DNA from: Ignelater luminosus
Taxonomy: Eukaryota > Arthropoda > Insecta > Coleoptera > Elateridae
Assembly (NCBI GenBank): GCA_011009095.1
Contig: VTPC01090932.1
Location: 62,001-126,000, forward strand
Length of the DNA: 64,000 nt
Direction: 5' to 3'
How positions within the stretch are numbered: position 1 is the stretch's first letter; each line of letters begins with the position of its first letter. The notes under the pieces were generated by a model, which saw only the letters and a program-made list of their open reading frames with translations, searched no databases and was not told the DNA's origin. This document shows, one piece after another, positions 1 through 10,948 of the stretch. The position numbers and the translations under genes were made by a program.

Positions 1-157
1 TATTATTTCAACTTTCCATAAGTGAGATCACTTATGTATGAACCTGTTTAGTGTTAGTACTGTTTCGTGGAGCGAGTGAAGTTTTAAAAGTTGCATTATC
101 ACTGCTTAACAATGAAACTTTCTTGTGTTTTGAGTGATAAATATAGAAACATTAAGC

Positions 158-1094
158 ATGTCCCGTAAATGTGCAAACAATCCGGGCAGTTTTTCTTACG
201 TTTGTGGAGAGTTTACTGCTAAACACCAAAAACGATATTTTACTGCGCTAATAAGAAGACCTTATCGTCTGTACTTTGGATGTCAAGTTGAAGATCAAGA
301 TAAGCAATGGGCACCACATATTTGTCGTGTTTCTTATGCAAATCGCCTTCGACAGTGCATGAAAGGTTCCCGTGTATGTATGCCCTTTGCAGTAATTATA
401 ATATGGAGGGAACAAAAGGATCATCTAACCGATTATTACTTCTGCACAACAAAAATAGTAGGCTTCTCTACAAAAATAAAAAATCTGTTGTGTATCCTAA
501 TTTAATATCGGCGATAAGACCCGTTGGCCGTTGTACTGATCTTCCACTGTGCCACCAGAAACATTGAAAGGATCAGATGAAGAAAATGTCGACATTGTTT
601 TTAGCAATGATCCAGAGTTTATTCCTCCAGATCCCACTGAGCCACATTTGATCACACAGGCACAACTAAACGATTTAGTTTGTGATTTGAACTTAAGCAA
701 AAGCAAAGCCGAGTTGCTTGGCTTCCATTTGAAAAGTAGGAATTTATTGGAATACAGTACCAAAATTAGTCATTTCTGCAATCGCGAAAAGAAGTTTTCT
801 GAGTTTTATTCTATGGACCACAATTTTACCTACTGCAGTGATGTTGTCGGCTTGATGGAAACCCTTGGACGTAAACACAAACCAGAAGAATGGCGACTGT
901 TCATTGATGCATCTAAATTTAGTTTGAAAGCAGTTCTATTGCACGATGGCAATGCATTGCCTTCAGTTCCAATTGCATATTCAGTTTACCTAAAGGAATC
1001 TTATAAAACTATGAAATTCCTGTTAACGAGCGTAGAGTATAAACGGTACGAGTGGAAAATCTGTGGAGATTTGAAAGTTATAGTTTATTTTTAA
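158..1094 (+). pseudogene. Decayed copy of an arthropod repeat-family protein (MSRKC...CGEFT type)
   Basis: The reading starts at ATG 158 with MSRKCANNPGSF and moves through three frames: frame 2 to about 480, frame 1 for about 490-567 (VVYPNLISAIRPV), then frame 3 from 549 to 1094. The third part carries PHLITQAQLNDLVCDLNLSK, EEWRLFIDASKFSLKAVLLH and ends in WKICGDLKVI. I recognise these segments as a protein found in many near-identical copies in arthropod genomes, probably carried by a mobile element. The known proteins continue well past CGDLKV; here the frame closes at once, so the copy is both truncated and frameshifted. Two frameshifts are needed to follow the similarity. I know of no established function. 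No terminal repeats were found around it. Confidence 0.7.
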
Positions 1095-3074
1095 GGAGGA
1101 ATTACCATAATTAACTTAATTAGTTGTTACTTCTTATTTAAAATTTTATATATTTTTACAAATAATTTTGAAAGTCGGATATTTATGCAAAAAACCGTTA
1201 GTCATAGTGATTAACATATTCTTTTTCAAAGGATAAAGTCGAGTCTTGTCATCCCTCTTATCGATTAGATTACTTAATTAGAGAACACTAGTTTATTTGG
1301 GTAGGTTCATTACTCTTATGAATGAGATTGCAACAATTTTAGTACATAGTCTACTTATGTAATCGACTTTTGATATGTTTGAATTAAATCAAAATACATT
1401 GATTATATGATAGAGATGTTTTCGGTTTTATTAAATCTTGCAGTACTAAGGGGATCAATTATGCCTTCCTTTTTTGATAAACGTTTACATACTTTGTGTA
1501 AACGTAAAATAAGCTGAACCTTCACGGTTTTTAAGATATCCCAATAACGGACTATTCTATATCATGCTGTCGTTTAACATATGACTGCAGAGATATAATC
1601 ATTTAAAGAAGTTACGAATACTACTAGATTATTAGATACAGCCTGGTTTTCGTTTTATTTGGTAGTTTACCATTACCGAGATACATGGTGCTCAAGTAAA
1701 ATTTAGCATTTTTCATTATTTCTATCTTGAAAATAATGCAATTTTTACAGAAAATTTCATCTCTATAACTTGCGTTATTGCAGAGATGTTAAAAAATTGA
1801 AAAATGGCAAAATTTACTGAACACCCTGCATCTCGTTAATGATAAGTTATGGAATAAAATGTTATCCAGAAAAGAAAACCTATTATAACTCTATCTAAAA
1901 GATACTTTCACATTTTTAAAAAACTGTGTTTTATTCTTGTAAATGAAAATACTAAGCTGCATCTAATAATCTGGTTACCTACTTGTAATTATGTCATCTA
2001 GGTAAATAATATGGGCCATGTGAATAAAATGTGGTAAATAATGTGAATTTACATTTTCTTCATTTTTATCAATTAAAAGTACCTAATGTTTTTGATTGTT
2101 TATTGGTTTAAGTAAGAACATTTACAATACTGACCTGGGAGACCTTGACACAGTTACATTACGCAAACTGTAGTTTGAAGTGAATGTGTTTATGGAACAA
2201 CTTTTAATTTATGCAACGCATTACAATATAAAAAATCCTTTAACACTTTTAATATTGTTATAGAAAGTACTTATACTTTCTTGCTTTATTTAATAAACTA
2301 TTAAATACTAAATACATAAATGCAAAGATAAAGTTTTAGTTTAAAACACAAAATGGTAAGATTAATGTTAGAAGAATTATCTTCTATAATACAAAAACGA
2401 AAAATGAATTTGAAAATATTTTGTTTAGATGTGAATGGCGGCAGGCACAAGATCGTCTAATTAATGCCCTGTCATTTTTCATTATTTTCTTGATGATGAG
2501 AATTGTTAAGCTGAAGAGTAGAATAGTGAACCGAGTGTGAAACCGTTTGCTAACATAACTCGCAAGTTAAACAGTTAAATAGTTCTGTCTGAGCTGTTTC
2601 GATAATGACTGGACAGTTTAGGTTTTGACTGATAGGTTGCTCCTTGCGATTACTTGCATTTCACCCTTCCAGTTTGATCTTGGTTCTCATCACCAACGTC
2701 AACTATGTCTTAGACATTTATCTTGAATTTTTGTGACTCAAGTACAAGCGGTCTTGGTTTATAACATCGTAAATGTTGCAGTTTGCAAACTTCATTTTAT
2801 AAATTTGTTGCATTTCGTATCAAAAGAATCAGTAATTATATGTATTTCAGTTGTGGATGCATCGTAAACGCTTCCAGAAAATCGTCTGTTTTATATCAAT
2901 AACACGCGGGTAGTTTGTTGGACGTAGTGGGACTAATTGAATGTTTTATTTAGATACCGTTCACTCTATTTACTGGTCTGATATTTACAGACGTTTTATA
3001 CGATCAAGTCAAGACGTTTCTGACACCAAAGGTAACATGGAGGCAGGTTTGAGAATTATTCTCCCTTTCAGTCA
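1095..3074. other. AT-rich intergenic DNA, no gene seen
   Basis: No coding similarity was found on either strand. The stretch 1700-1850 contains an ACCCTG-type segment like the ends of short repeats elsewhere in the window, but no paired terminus was located. Confidence 0.5.
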
Positions 3075-3094
3075 GTTATTATTAGAGACTGGAT

Positions 3095-3300
3095 TTTTAG
3101 GCACTAAAAATCATCAAAATAGGCAGGCAAATAGGCACTAAAAACCTTTAAAGTAGGCATCAAGATAGGCAATCTAGACGGTCAAATAGGCATTTTAGGC
3201 AACGAAATAAGCACTTTAGGCCATCAAATAGGCATTTTAAGCCACAATAGGCATTTTAGGCAACCAAATAGGCGCTTTAGGTGACCAAATAAGAATTTTA
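3095..3300 (+). repeat. TAGGCA-rich subterminal minisatellite, left cluster
   Basis: About ten irregular units of the type AAATAGGCATTTTAGGC occur here, spaced roughly 16-24 bp. They belong to the hAT-like element and resemble the second cluster near its right end. Confidence 0.75.
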
Positions 3301-4082
3301 TGCGATTTAATAATTCTTGAGAAAATTCATTCAAGATTTTCAGCTTTCCTGCTTAACCTTTATATGTTTTTATAATTAATTTTTGTGAACTAAAATTATC
3401 TTGTTGAAAAACTAGATATTCCAGGTATTATAGCTATGTAAAATAATATTGATGTGATAAAACGGTAAATCGATAAAAAACTTAAAACATGTTAAATAAT
3501 ACATCTAAAAACAAATTATAGTATTAGAAATACATTTTATTATTGGAAGTACTACATTATAGGACATTTATACAGGGTGTTTCCTAATGATGGTAAAAAG
3601 TTTTAATGGATAATTCCTGGGCTAATTATAAGTAAAAAATTCCATATAAACAATAGTATCCTAAAATGCACCCCTTCCAAGATACAGATATTTGACTTTT
3701 TTTTTAGTTTTATAACAAAGATACACTTACGTAAATAACATTTAAGGTTAATCTGCTTCTTTAAATTTGACGCGTGTATTAGGAGTCTAACTTGTTTAAA
3801 CGCCTATCAACATAAACATCTTAAGCGGATTATCTTTTGTTAAGGGCACACTTTCTTTGCTACCTCTAACTTTTAATGGGTAGTTTTATTGTAATATTTT
3901 TAAACTATTTGCAGAAATTACGATTTATTACTGCCTGGACATCTGAAATGGATTATAAAAAGTTTCTTTAAACGAAGTTGAAAGTAAATTTCTAAAAATA
4001 AATCAATAAAGGTAACAATACTGACATTGTATTTTAAAAATTCTTAAAGTAAAATATTGATATTGAAAACTCATACAAGTAA

Positions 4083-4320
4083 TATATGCACTCACTTAGG
4101 TAAACTAGGCACCCATTTAGGCAATATAGGCACCAGTTTAGGCAAAATAGGCATTTATAGGCAGATATTAAAGATTGTAGGCATTTATTTCAAAAACATA
4201 AAAAAGGCACTTAAGCACTTAAAAAAATTTTTTTCAAGTGAAAAGTACGTAGATTATCCTAAAACGAATTTTCCTTCGCTTGTCTAAAAAATCTAAAATT
4301 AGGCACTTGCCTAGAAATCC
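4083..4320 (+). repeat. TAGGCA-rich subterminal minisatellite, right cluster
   Basis: Units such as TTAGGCAATATAGGCACC recur at short spacing. They lie in the same orientation as the left cluster, not inverted, so they are direct rather than mirror subterminal repeats. Confidence 0.7.
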
Positions 4321-4481
4321 GGTCTCTAGTCATTATTAATGTTTGAAATGGAATAGCTCAGACAAAGCAAATAGCACGTAGCTCCGAATACTGAAGAGCT
4401 TCGTTATATTTATCCAAGTGCTACAAATCCATCGGCCAAGGGCATCAGTGGCAGTTCTACTTGTTGCAATTTATTAATGTA

Positions 4482-5787
4482 AAGGGTTTTCCAATAAGAG
4501 GTGTTATTTTGAATAGCCCGCTATTTCGGTAGATGTCACTTTTGAAGCTATAATTTTTTGACATTTGACAAGTAGAAACTACGCCATTAATAAATATGGA
4601 ACGATACACGCTTCAACAACGCATTGAAATTATTAAAATTCACTATAAAAAATGGTGAAAATTTGGCAGAGACGGTTCGTAAAACTCGAACATTTTTGGG
4701 TCACCGTGAAGCACCTTGTCGGACCGCAATACAGAAATTGGTGAAAAAATTCGAGCTCTTGGGACAAGTTAGTGATGTGAAGAATAAAACCCGTGCACGT
4801 CGCTCAAGAACAGCCGAGAATATTGCTGTTGTAGCCGAAAGTGTTAAAGAAAACCCAGGTTTGTCCATTCCTCGTCGTTCTTTGGAATTAGCCATTCCAC
4901 AAACGTCATTACACCGTATTTTGCATAAAGATTTGGGTCTTAAGGCTTATAAAGTCCAGTTAACACAAGAACTCAAGCCGGCCGATCATCAACAACGTCG
5001 TGTCTTTGCTGATTGGGTCGTTGAAATGCATGAAAATGATCCAGAATTCCATCGAAAAATCATCTTGAGTGATGAGGGCCATTTCCACCTCGGTGGCTTC
5101 GTCAACAAGCAAAATTGTCGGATCTGGGGCTCAGAAAATCCAAAAGTTATTGTTGAAAAGTCTCTCTATCCTCAACGTGTGACTGTTTGGTGCGGTTTAT
5201 GGTCCGGCGGAGTCATTGGACCTTACTTTTTCGAAAATGAGGCTGGAGCAACAGTTACGGTGACTGGATTGCGCTATCGAGAGATGATTAACGATTTTTT
5301 ATGGCCGGAATTGGATGGTATTGATCTGGACAACGTTTACTTTCAACAAGACGGCGCTACGTGCCACGCAAGCAACGAAACCATTGATCTTTTACGGAAA
5401 AAGTCTCCGGACCGTGTTATCTCTCGAAGAGGTGATCACAATTGGCCACCGAGATCTTGTGATTTAACACCTTGCGACTTCTTTCTTTGGGGCCACGTGA
5501 AAGAGAAGGTCTACGCCAACAGCCCAGCGTCGATTCAAGACCTCAAAGATGGAATTCGTGAGGCTATCGAGGACATAGGGCAGCCACTTTGCGATTTGGT
5601 CATGGAAAATTTCATGAAAAAGATATTGTCCTGTAAGCGTGGTCGTGGTGGTCATTTGCCTGATGTTATTTTCCACTATTAACGGCATACCTTCCTCTTT
5701 ATAATGAAATAAACATCCGATCATTTATATTAAAAAATGGCACTTTTCTTTGAATATCAAAATAACACCTCTTATTGGAAAACCCTT
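4482..5787 (+). mobile_element. Mariner element, rosa-like (DD41D), nearly complete
   Basis: Terminal inverted repeats AAGGGTTTTCCAATAAGAGG (left, from 4482) and its complement (right, ending 5787) are perfect over about 30 bp. They are flanked by TA dinucleotides at 4480-4481 and 5788-5789. The length of 1,306 bp is normal for mariner. The interior is one transposase gene on the plus strand. The perfect repeats and single coding lesion make this the youngest-looking mariner in the window. It abuts Ty3/gypsy remains on the right. Confidence 0.88.
4596..5682 (+). pseudogene. Mariner transposase (DD41D, rosa-like) with one N-terminal frameshift
   Basis: The natural start is ATG 4596 (MERYTLQQRIEIIKIHY). 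An extra A in the six-A run at about 4646-4651 shifts the frame, and a TGA follows at once; the rest is open from 4624 to 5682. The corrected protein would be about 361 aa, the usual mariner size. It has an N-terminal helix-turn-helix region and a DDD core: first Asp in ILSDEGHF, second in FQQDGATCH, third in DLTPCDFFLWG. Forty-one residues lie between the second and third Asp, as in rosa-type mariners. It would act by cut-and-paste transposition in the nucleus. No other lesion was seen, so this copy may have been active recently. Confidence 0.88.
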
Positions 5788-5789
5788 TA

Positions 5790-7260
5790 TTAATATTTAC
5801 TGATAAATCAGCTGGTATAAAATGCAGGTAAGTAGTGGAGTAATCGAGATCATCTAAGAAAAATACGGATAAAAACAAACTGGACAAAGCATCATTGTTT
5901 GAATTTTGAGAGCCTTTTACATACTTAATTTCATAATTGTAGTTGCTAATGTAAGCTGCCGATATATGGCATAGATCTATTCTCACCAAAAAATTTCTTG
6001 ATACTAAAATAGATTGCCAAAGCTTCTTTAGCTAGCATTGAATCTCCTTTTTCTGCTTTTGATAAAATTCGTAAAGCGAATGCTGTTGCTTTCTCTTCTC
6101 CATTTGTATTCAAATGCAAAGGTACTGCACCAATACCACATTGAGAACCATCACATGCCAAACGCAATGGTAATTTTGGATTAAAATGTATTAATACTTT
6201 ATTAGAACTAACTGCAACCTTTACATCATTTAATGCTTTTTCACATCTTTCGTTCCATGAAAAATTTTTATATTTTTTTAGTAAGTTATATAAAGGGTTT
6301 GAAACTTGTTCATGTTCTGTCGCCTGGCATATCTGCCAAGTTTTTTTATAAAGCAACCGCAGTAGTTCCTATGGACGCTTTTAACAGACTAACACTTTCT
6401 GGTCCACTAACTTCACTTATAGCTTTTACCTTAGTGTCATCTTTATGTAATCCTTTTTTGCTTATTACATTTAACCTAAATAATTAATCTTTCCTTGAAA
6501 AAAAACACACTTCTCTAACTTTAGCCTAATTCCAATACTCATTAATTTTGCTAAAACAGCTTTTAAATTCTTTAAATGTTTTTCTCTACTTCTGCCTGTT
6601 ATAATGATATCATCAATAAAACAAAGACTCTCTTAGACCTTTGAGTAAGCTAATGAAAATCGCCTTACTAAATACACACCTTTATGCGTATTCCAAGCTA
6701 GAAGTAATTTTGCCTCTTTAGAGCAAAATCGACAAAATCATCCTTATCTACAACCTACTCCTTGTTGGCTTCTAAAAAGTGCTGTTTTGTCTGCTATTAA
6801 CTGCACATGCTTTATGAATTTGTACATTTGCATTGCTTATATTTTCAACGCTTAAAATTATGATTATTCTCACAACACGCAAAGCACCTTCTATTACCAC
6901 TATCTTAACTTCTGTTTGGAGCTTCCTGCATCTATTGTTGCACCTTGGAGTTCTCCTGCTTACGTTGGAACTGCTGATTACGCTGTAAATTCTTCTTTGC
7001 TGTATAATTTAGCTCTTTCTTCAACGTAACTTCCACATTATGTGCCAATACTTTGATATCTTCTAAAGTCTTCTTGTTTGGGTCTTCCTTACAGATACGA
7101 TTTAAGATCTTCCCTGGCAACATGCCAGCAACAAATTTATCTTTATGTTTTAGATGTGGAAAGCTGTAATTTGTAGCTAAATTTTTTATTTGTAGATACC
7201 AGTCATTAATGGTTTCTTACTTTCTCTTGCTTGTTGTTATAAAATACTACTTTTTCTTTA
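5790..7260 (-). pseudogene. Ty3/gypsy retrotransposon ruin (gag, partial RT, RNase H)
   Basis: Read on the minus strand. Near 7250-6932 there is Gag-like sequence (INDWYLQIKNLATNYSF, then KFVAGMLPGKILNRIC). The reverse transcriptase motif SLCFIDDIIITG lies near 6600-6630, followed by KHLKNLKAVLAKLMSIGI. From about 6356 to 5946 there is the RT-RNase H junction (LACDGSQCGIGAV). Further on, to about 5790, comes ISNYNYEIKYVKGSQN, typical of the RNase H end. Only about 300 bp separates Gag from the RT active site, so the protease and N-terminal RT are missing. Many stops and frameshifts are present. The mariner at 4482-5787 abuts the 3' end; I could not recognise the continuation beyond the mariner. 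Confidence 0.75.
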
Positions 7261-8150
7261 AAAACTGAGATTGCTGGAGTAGTCCAGGGAATAGAGGCCG
7301 AAAAATGGGCTTTTGCTTGCGAAATGTTTTGTAATTCTAATTGTTTGATATGCTATGTATATTGGTGCTCTAGTAAAAAAAACCCAAGTTTTCAACCTTG
7401 TCGCCCCGTGCGAGAGCCAACAATCATTAAATTCCGGATTTTTTTTCGTTAATGCGATAAAAAAGGGTGAAGGAAAACAGAAGAAGTTCCATTATTAATT
7501 TTTAAGTATAGAAAAGCAGTGTAAGATTCTTTAAATGAATTATTCTACATAACTTGAATTTGACAGACACTTTTAAAAAGGACAAAATTATAATCTGGGA
7601 AACTTAATAAACATGCAGTGGCGTACCTAAGGGGGGCGGGGGGGTCCATCCCAGGCCTCATCATGTAGGGGGCCCCCAAATGGTACATCAATAATTATAC
7701 AAATTATACAAATAAGTAAAAATAGAGGAGGCATATAAATTGGGAAATGGAACATGTATGGTAAAAACAGGAAACAAGGAAGATAAAAACGAGATAATAC
7801 AAAACAAAAAGAAGCTGAGACATTAAACATGAACAAGTATATACGTGTATAAACAACGATCCAAAAAAAGAAGAGATGCGTATACAACGCGAAATCCGAA
7901 ACAGAGCAAAAGCAGAAATAGGCAAGGGCAACCAAGTGAAAACCGGCTACCAAGAGATTACTATACAAGGGCAAATATGGAAATAAAACAAAGACAAGCA
8001 CATCATAAAAAAAAACTACTAGAATACACCACTATAAAATCGACACAAAAAACAAAAACAGATAAGGAGGTGATGAAACAGGCAACGAACAAGGACAACG
8101 AATCGAATATGCTACAAAAAACAAGTAAATATAATAGGAGACAAATCTAA
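7261..8150. other. Repeat debris with a GC-rich hAT-like terminus, no gene
   Basis: At 7617 the sequence CAGTGGCGTACCTAAGGGGG resembles a common hAT-type terminus. A GC-rich segment at about 9435-9475 could be the inner part of its partner, but the matching outer end was not seen. The A-rich stretch 7700-8150 lies just upstream of the LINE endonuclease region and may be its 5' part. Confidence 0.35.
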
Positions 8151-8154
8151 ATTT

Positions 8155-9240
8155 TTTTCTGGGCTGCTAAAACGTCCAAACAATGGCCAAAATAAGCAAG
8201 GTCGAACAAATCTCAAGGAAAATGACAAAATACAAGATTAAAATATTTGGGCTTAGAGAAACTAGGTGGAATGGAATAGGAAATATGACACTTGCAAATG
8301 TAAACCAAATACTCTATCAGGATATAAAGCCGAAACCGCAAAAAAAAGAAAGGGAAGTAGTTTAAAGGAAAATACAGAAATATAACTATTATAAACGTCT
8401 GTAGCCCTACAAATGATAAAGACGATCGAACTAAAGATACCTTTTATGAGCAACTTCACGCAAACTGGGAGATTATACAACGGAAACAACCGAGAGACAT
8501 AAAATTATTAACGGGTGATCTAAATGCAAAAGTGGGCAAAGACAATGGAGGCAAGGAAAACATAATGGAGAAACACGGAATGGGGAAAATTAAATGTTGC
8601 CAAATTAAAAGAAAATGAAGACATACCAGGGGAGTATAAGAAGAACATGCAAAAGAATATCGGAGAAATTGACTCACTTAGAAACCTTTCAGTGGAGAAC
8701 ATTTGGCACATTTCAGAGACGCAATAAAGAAAAGCGCAAAAGAAACAATTGAACGCAAAGTCGGAAAACAAAAACCATGAATAACACACGCTACATTGAA
8801 TACAATCGAAGAGAAGAAAAGAATAAAAAAAATGGTTGAATGCAGAAGACGAAACAAGAAAAAACCAAATACATAGAGAATATTGGAATAGAAACGGAGA
8901 AGTAAAAAAGAGGGCAACAAAAGACGAAAGAAACTACCTTGAAAACTTGTAAGAAAAAGCAGGGAAAGCAGCCCAAAGAAGAGATATAAAACACCTATAC
9001 GAAATAACAAAAAGAATTATGGGGGAAAGAACCAAGCCAATTAATAGAATACAAGAAGCAAACGAAGAAATACTCAAAAACGAAGGCGACATAAAAAGAT
9101 GGACAGAATACTTTTCTGAAATGTACAAAAAGAAAGAGATATAGATGAACTAGAGAGAAGAGAGCCGCTAAACATAAACCAAGACGAAATTACAATGAAG
9201 AAAATCCATACATACATCTCAAAATCGACAAAAGTGGAAG
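8155..9240 (+). pseudogene. LINE ORF2 fragment (endonuclease and linker)
   Basis: MAKISKVEQISRKMTKYKIK followed by IFGLRETRWNGIG (from 8183) is the start of an APE-type LINE endonuclease. LLTGDLNAKVGKDNGG near 8510 is a later endonuclease motif. The region 8970-9200 (RDIKHLYEITKRIMG, then IKRWTEYFSEMY) is the linker that precedes reverse transcriptase in these elements. The similarity runs through all three frames with stops, and the RT itself is absent. It is a dead 3'-truncated copy. Confidence 0.72.
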
Positions 9241-10339
9241 AAATTCACCAAAAATATACGGAGAATGGACTCCAACGAAGATGAGTAGATGTTGCCGCTC
9301 TTCCATCTACCACAGGCAAATGAAACTCCCCCCGGGGTATCATTTATATTATAAAAACTGTTATTTTTTGTAATTTTAAAACACTGGTAGATTGGATGTG
9401 TGATTGTACATACGCAAGCGCGTTTGTGTGAAGCTTGAACACGGGCCCGCCAAAAAATCTCGCCCCGGGCTCCATTTGATGTAAGTACGTTAACATGTAA
9501 AGCAGAAGTTTTCATTAGCAAACTCTAATAAAAAAAAGGCAAAAAAGGTGAAAACGGTAAAACTGCCAAAACAGTAAGGTTAGAATATTTCCTGAGTTTA
9601 GTTTTTTACATTAATAGTAAACAATAATCTGCATAGTACAAATATGGAGAAAATTAGACTGGAATAAATTAAAATTAGATTTGTACAATACAAGTACAGA
9701 AAAAATAAGTCAGAGGAAAGAATTGAAATTATTACATGGTAAGAGCAACTAATATAATAAACCAATCTTTAAAATATAAAAAAAAAGAATTAATAAAACC
9801 TTGAAGTCAACGCACTATTTACTTTGTGTATCATAAGGTATAAAAGTGAAAATAAAAGGATTTTACACAAAAAATATAAATATAAAAACAATAAATAACA
9901 AGAAAGTAATTTTAAAGTTATAAAGTAAAGAACGCACTTTAGCAAAATCTTGAACTTTTCTAAATCTTAAAAAAGATTTTTTCGCGATCTACGAAAAGAG
10001 TCAAGGTTGAGCTGTTCTATTCAAAACTGTGCTCTACATCAGGTGATTCTTGGTGTAATAACCTGGTAAGAATAATACAGATACTTATCCTACAGTTGCC
10101 ATTGAAGACAAATAAGATTGTTACTTTAACAATATTAATTGCTGTAATTACTTAAGTTGCACCTTACAACCTGCTTAATTTCTGCCCTGAAGGTATAATC
10201 AGAATCATAACCGCATGAATGTATGTGTGTACGTAACATTGATTCCTTTTACTGAAAACCCGAACAGGTCTTGGTCTAGTGTATACCGACATAATTAGGC
10301 AATAAGATTATAACCTGAATAAAAATGTTAATGATATTA
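9241..10339. other. AT-rich intergenic DNA, no gene seen
   Basis: Apart from the GC-rich patch at about 9430-9480 (possible transposon end), nothing recognisable was found. Confidence 0.45.
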
Positions 10340-10948
10340 TAAGTAAAATATTTAGTTTTTATTTTTATTTGAAAATATCAAGAACCTTACCGGCAGTTAA
10401 TTTTATAGTATGTGGCGAAAGAGATTTATTTAATAAAGAAAAAAACCGGTTATGTAGTAATTTGTCTGTGCTCTATGAATCCTTTCAAAAAATAAATAAT
10501 ATCTGGGGAAAGAAATACGCCCCCCCGAATTGCTACATAGTTAATGGTAGATTTTTTCTGCGCACGCCTCGCTTGCTTCTACAGGTATGCAAACTGTTTT
10601 GATTTATAAAGTTCGCGGATAAATCTGTTTAGTTTCAACGCGTGACATATAATGTGGTGTGGGTTCACATTTTAAAAAATACGAACAACTAAGTAACAAT
10701 ACACGTGAGAAGAAAGATGATAAACGATTTTTGTGTTACACTACAATAGTATTGTTGACACGTGCCTGTCCTGTTTATGTGAAAGTGAAAGTTGTTGCAA
10801 ATTGAAAATCAATGTTTTGCTATTTAGAACTTTAAACGTGATTTATATTATTTAAGTAAGGTAATACTGTCAATGTTTGTTTTTCTTTTGGTATTTTCTT
10901 CACACGTGTACAGTTTTAGTAAAGTTATTTGTTATAATTTTTCAGAAA
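10340..10948 (+). repeat. Upstream part of the duplicated DGAT2 unit, copy 1
   Basis: This stretch aligns by eye with 37130-37802 ahead of the second copy. Shared landmarks include CTGCGCACGCCT, GCAAACTGTTTT/GTAAACTGTTTT, AAGTAACAATACAC, TGATAAAC and GACACGTGC/TACACGTGC. It should contain the promoter and 5' UTR. A conserved splice acceptor (TTTCAG, AG at 10944-10945) lies three bases before the ATG, so a 5' UTR intron is likely. Confidence 0.7.

Larger units (their letters stand above)
3083..4328. mobile_element. Non-autonomous hAT-like element with 8-bp target duplication
   Basis: The left end reads TAGAGACTGGATTTTTAGGC from 3083. The right end, read on the minus strand from 4328, is TAGAGACCGGATTTCTAGGC, so the terminal inverted repeats match over about 20 bp with two differences. 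The flanking octamers are GTTATTAT (3075-3082) and GTCATTAT (4329-4336), equal at 7 of 8 positions, which is the target-site duplication length of hAT transposons. The 1,246-bp interior has no transposase. It carries clusters of TAGGCA-type subrepeats near both ends. A further short repeat head (TACAGGGTGTTT, near 3571) appears nested inside. Confidence 0.75.

Noticed and set aside
3190-3300. CRISPR-like array in the TAGGCA repeats
   Set aside because: Units are too short and irregular, spacers are not distinct, and the DNA is eukaryotic; they are subterminal repeats of a transposon.
5790-5989. Gypsy sequence continuing left of the mariner insertion (4337-4481)
   Set aside because: In-silico joining across the TA gives a frame with stops and no integrase-side similarity that I could recognise.
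7627-9128. Several hydrophobic minus-strand frames
   Set aside because: They oppose an A-rich plus-strand LINE fragment with recognisable endonuclease and linker motifs.
10877-10948. 24-residue hydrophobic N-terminal extension of DGAT2 copy 1
   Set aside because: It starts at a TTG, has no in-frame ATG, and lies in the inferred 5' UTR intron whose acceptor is conserved in both copies.
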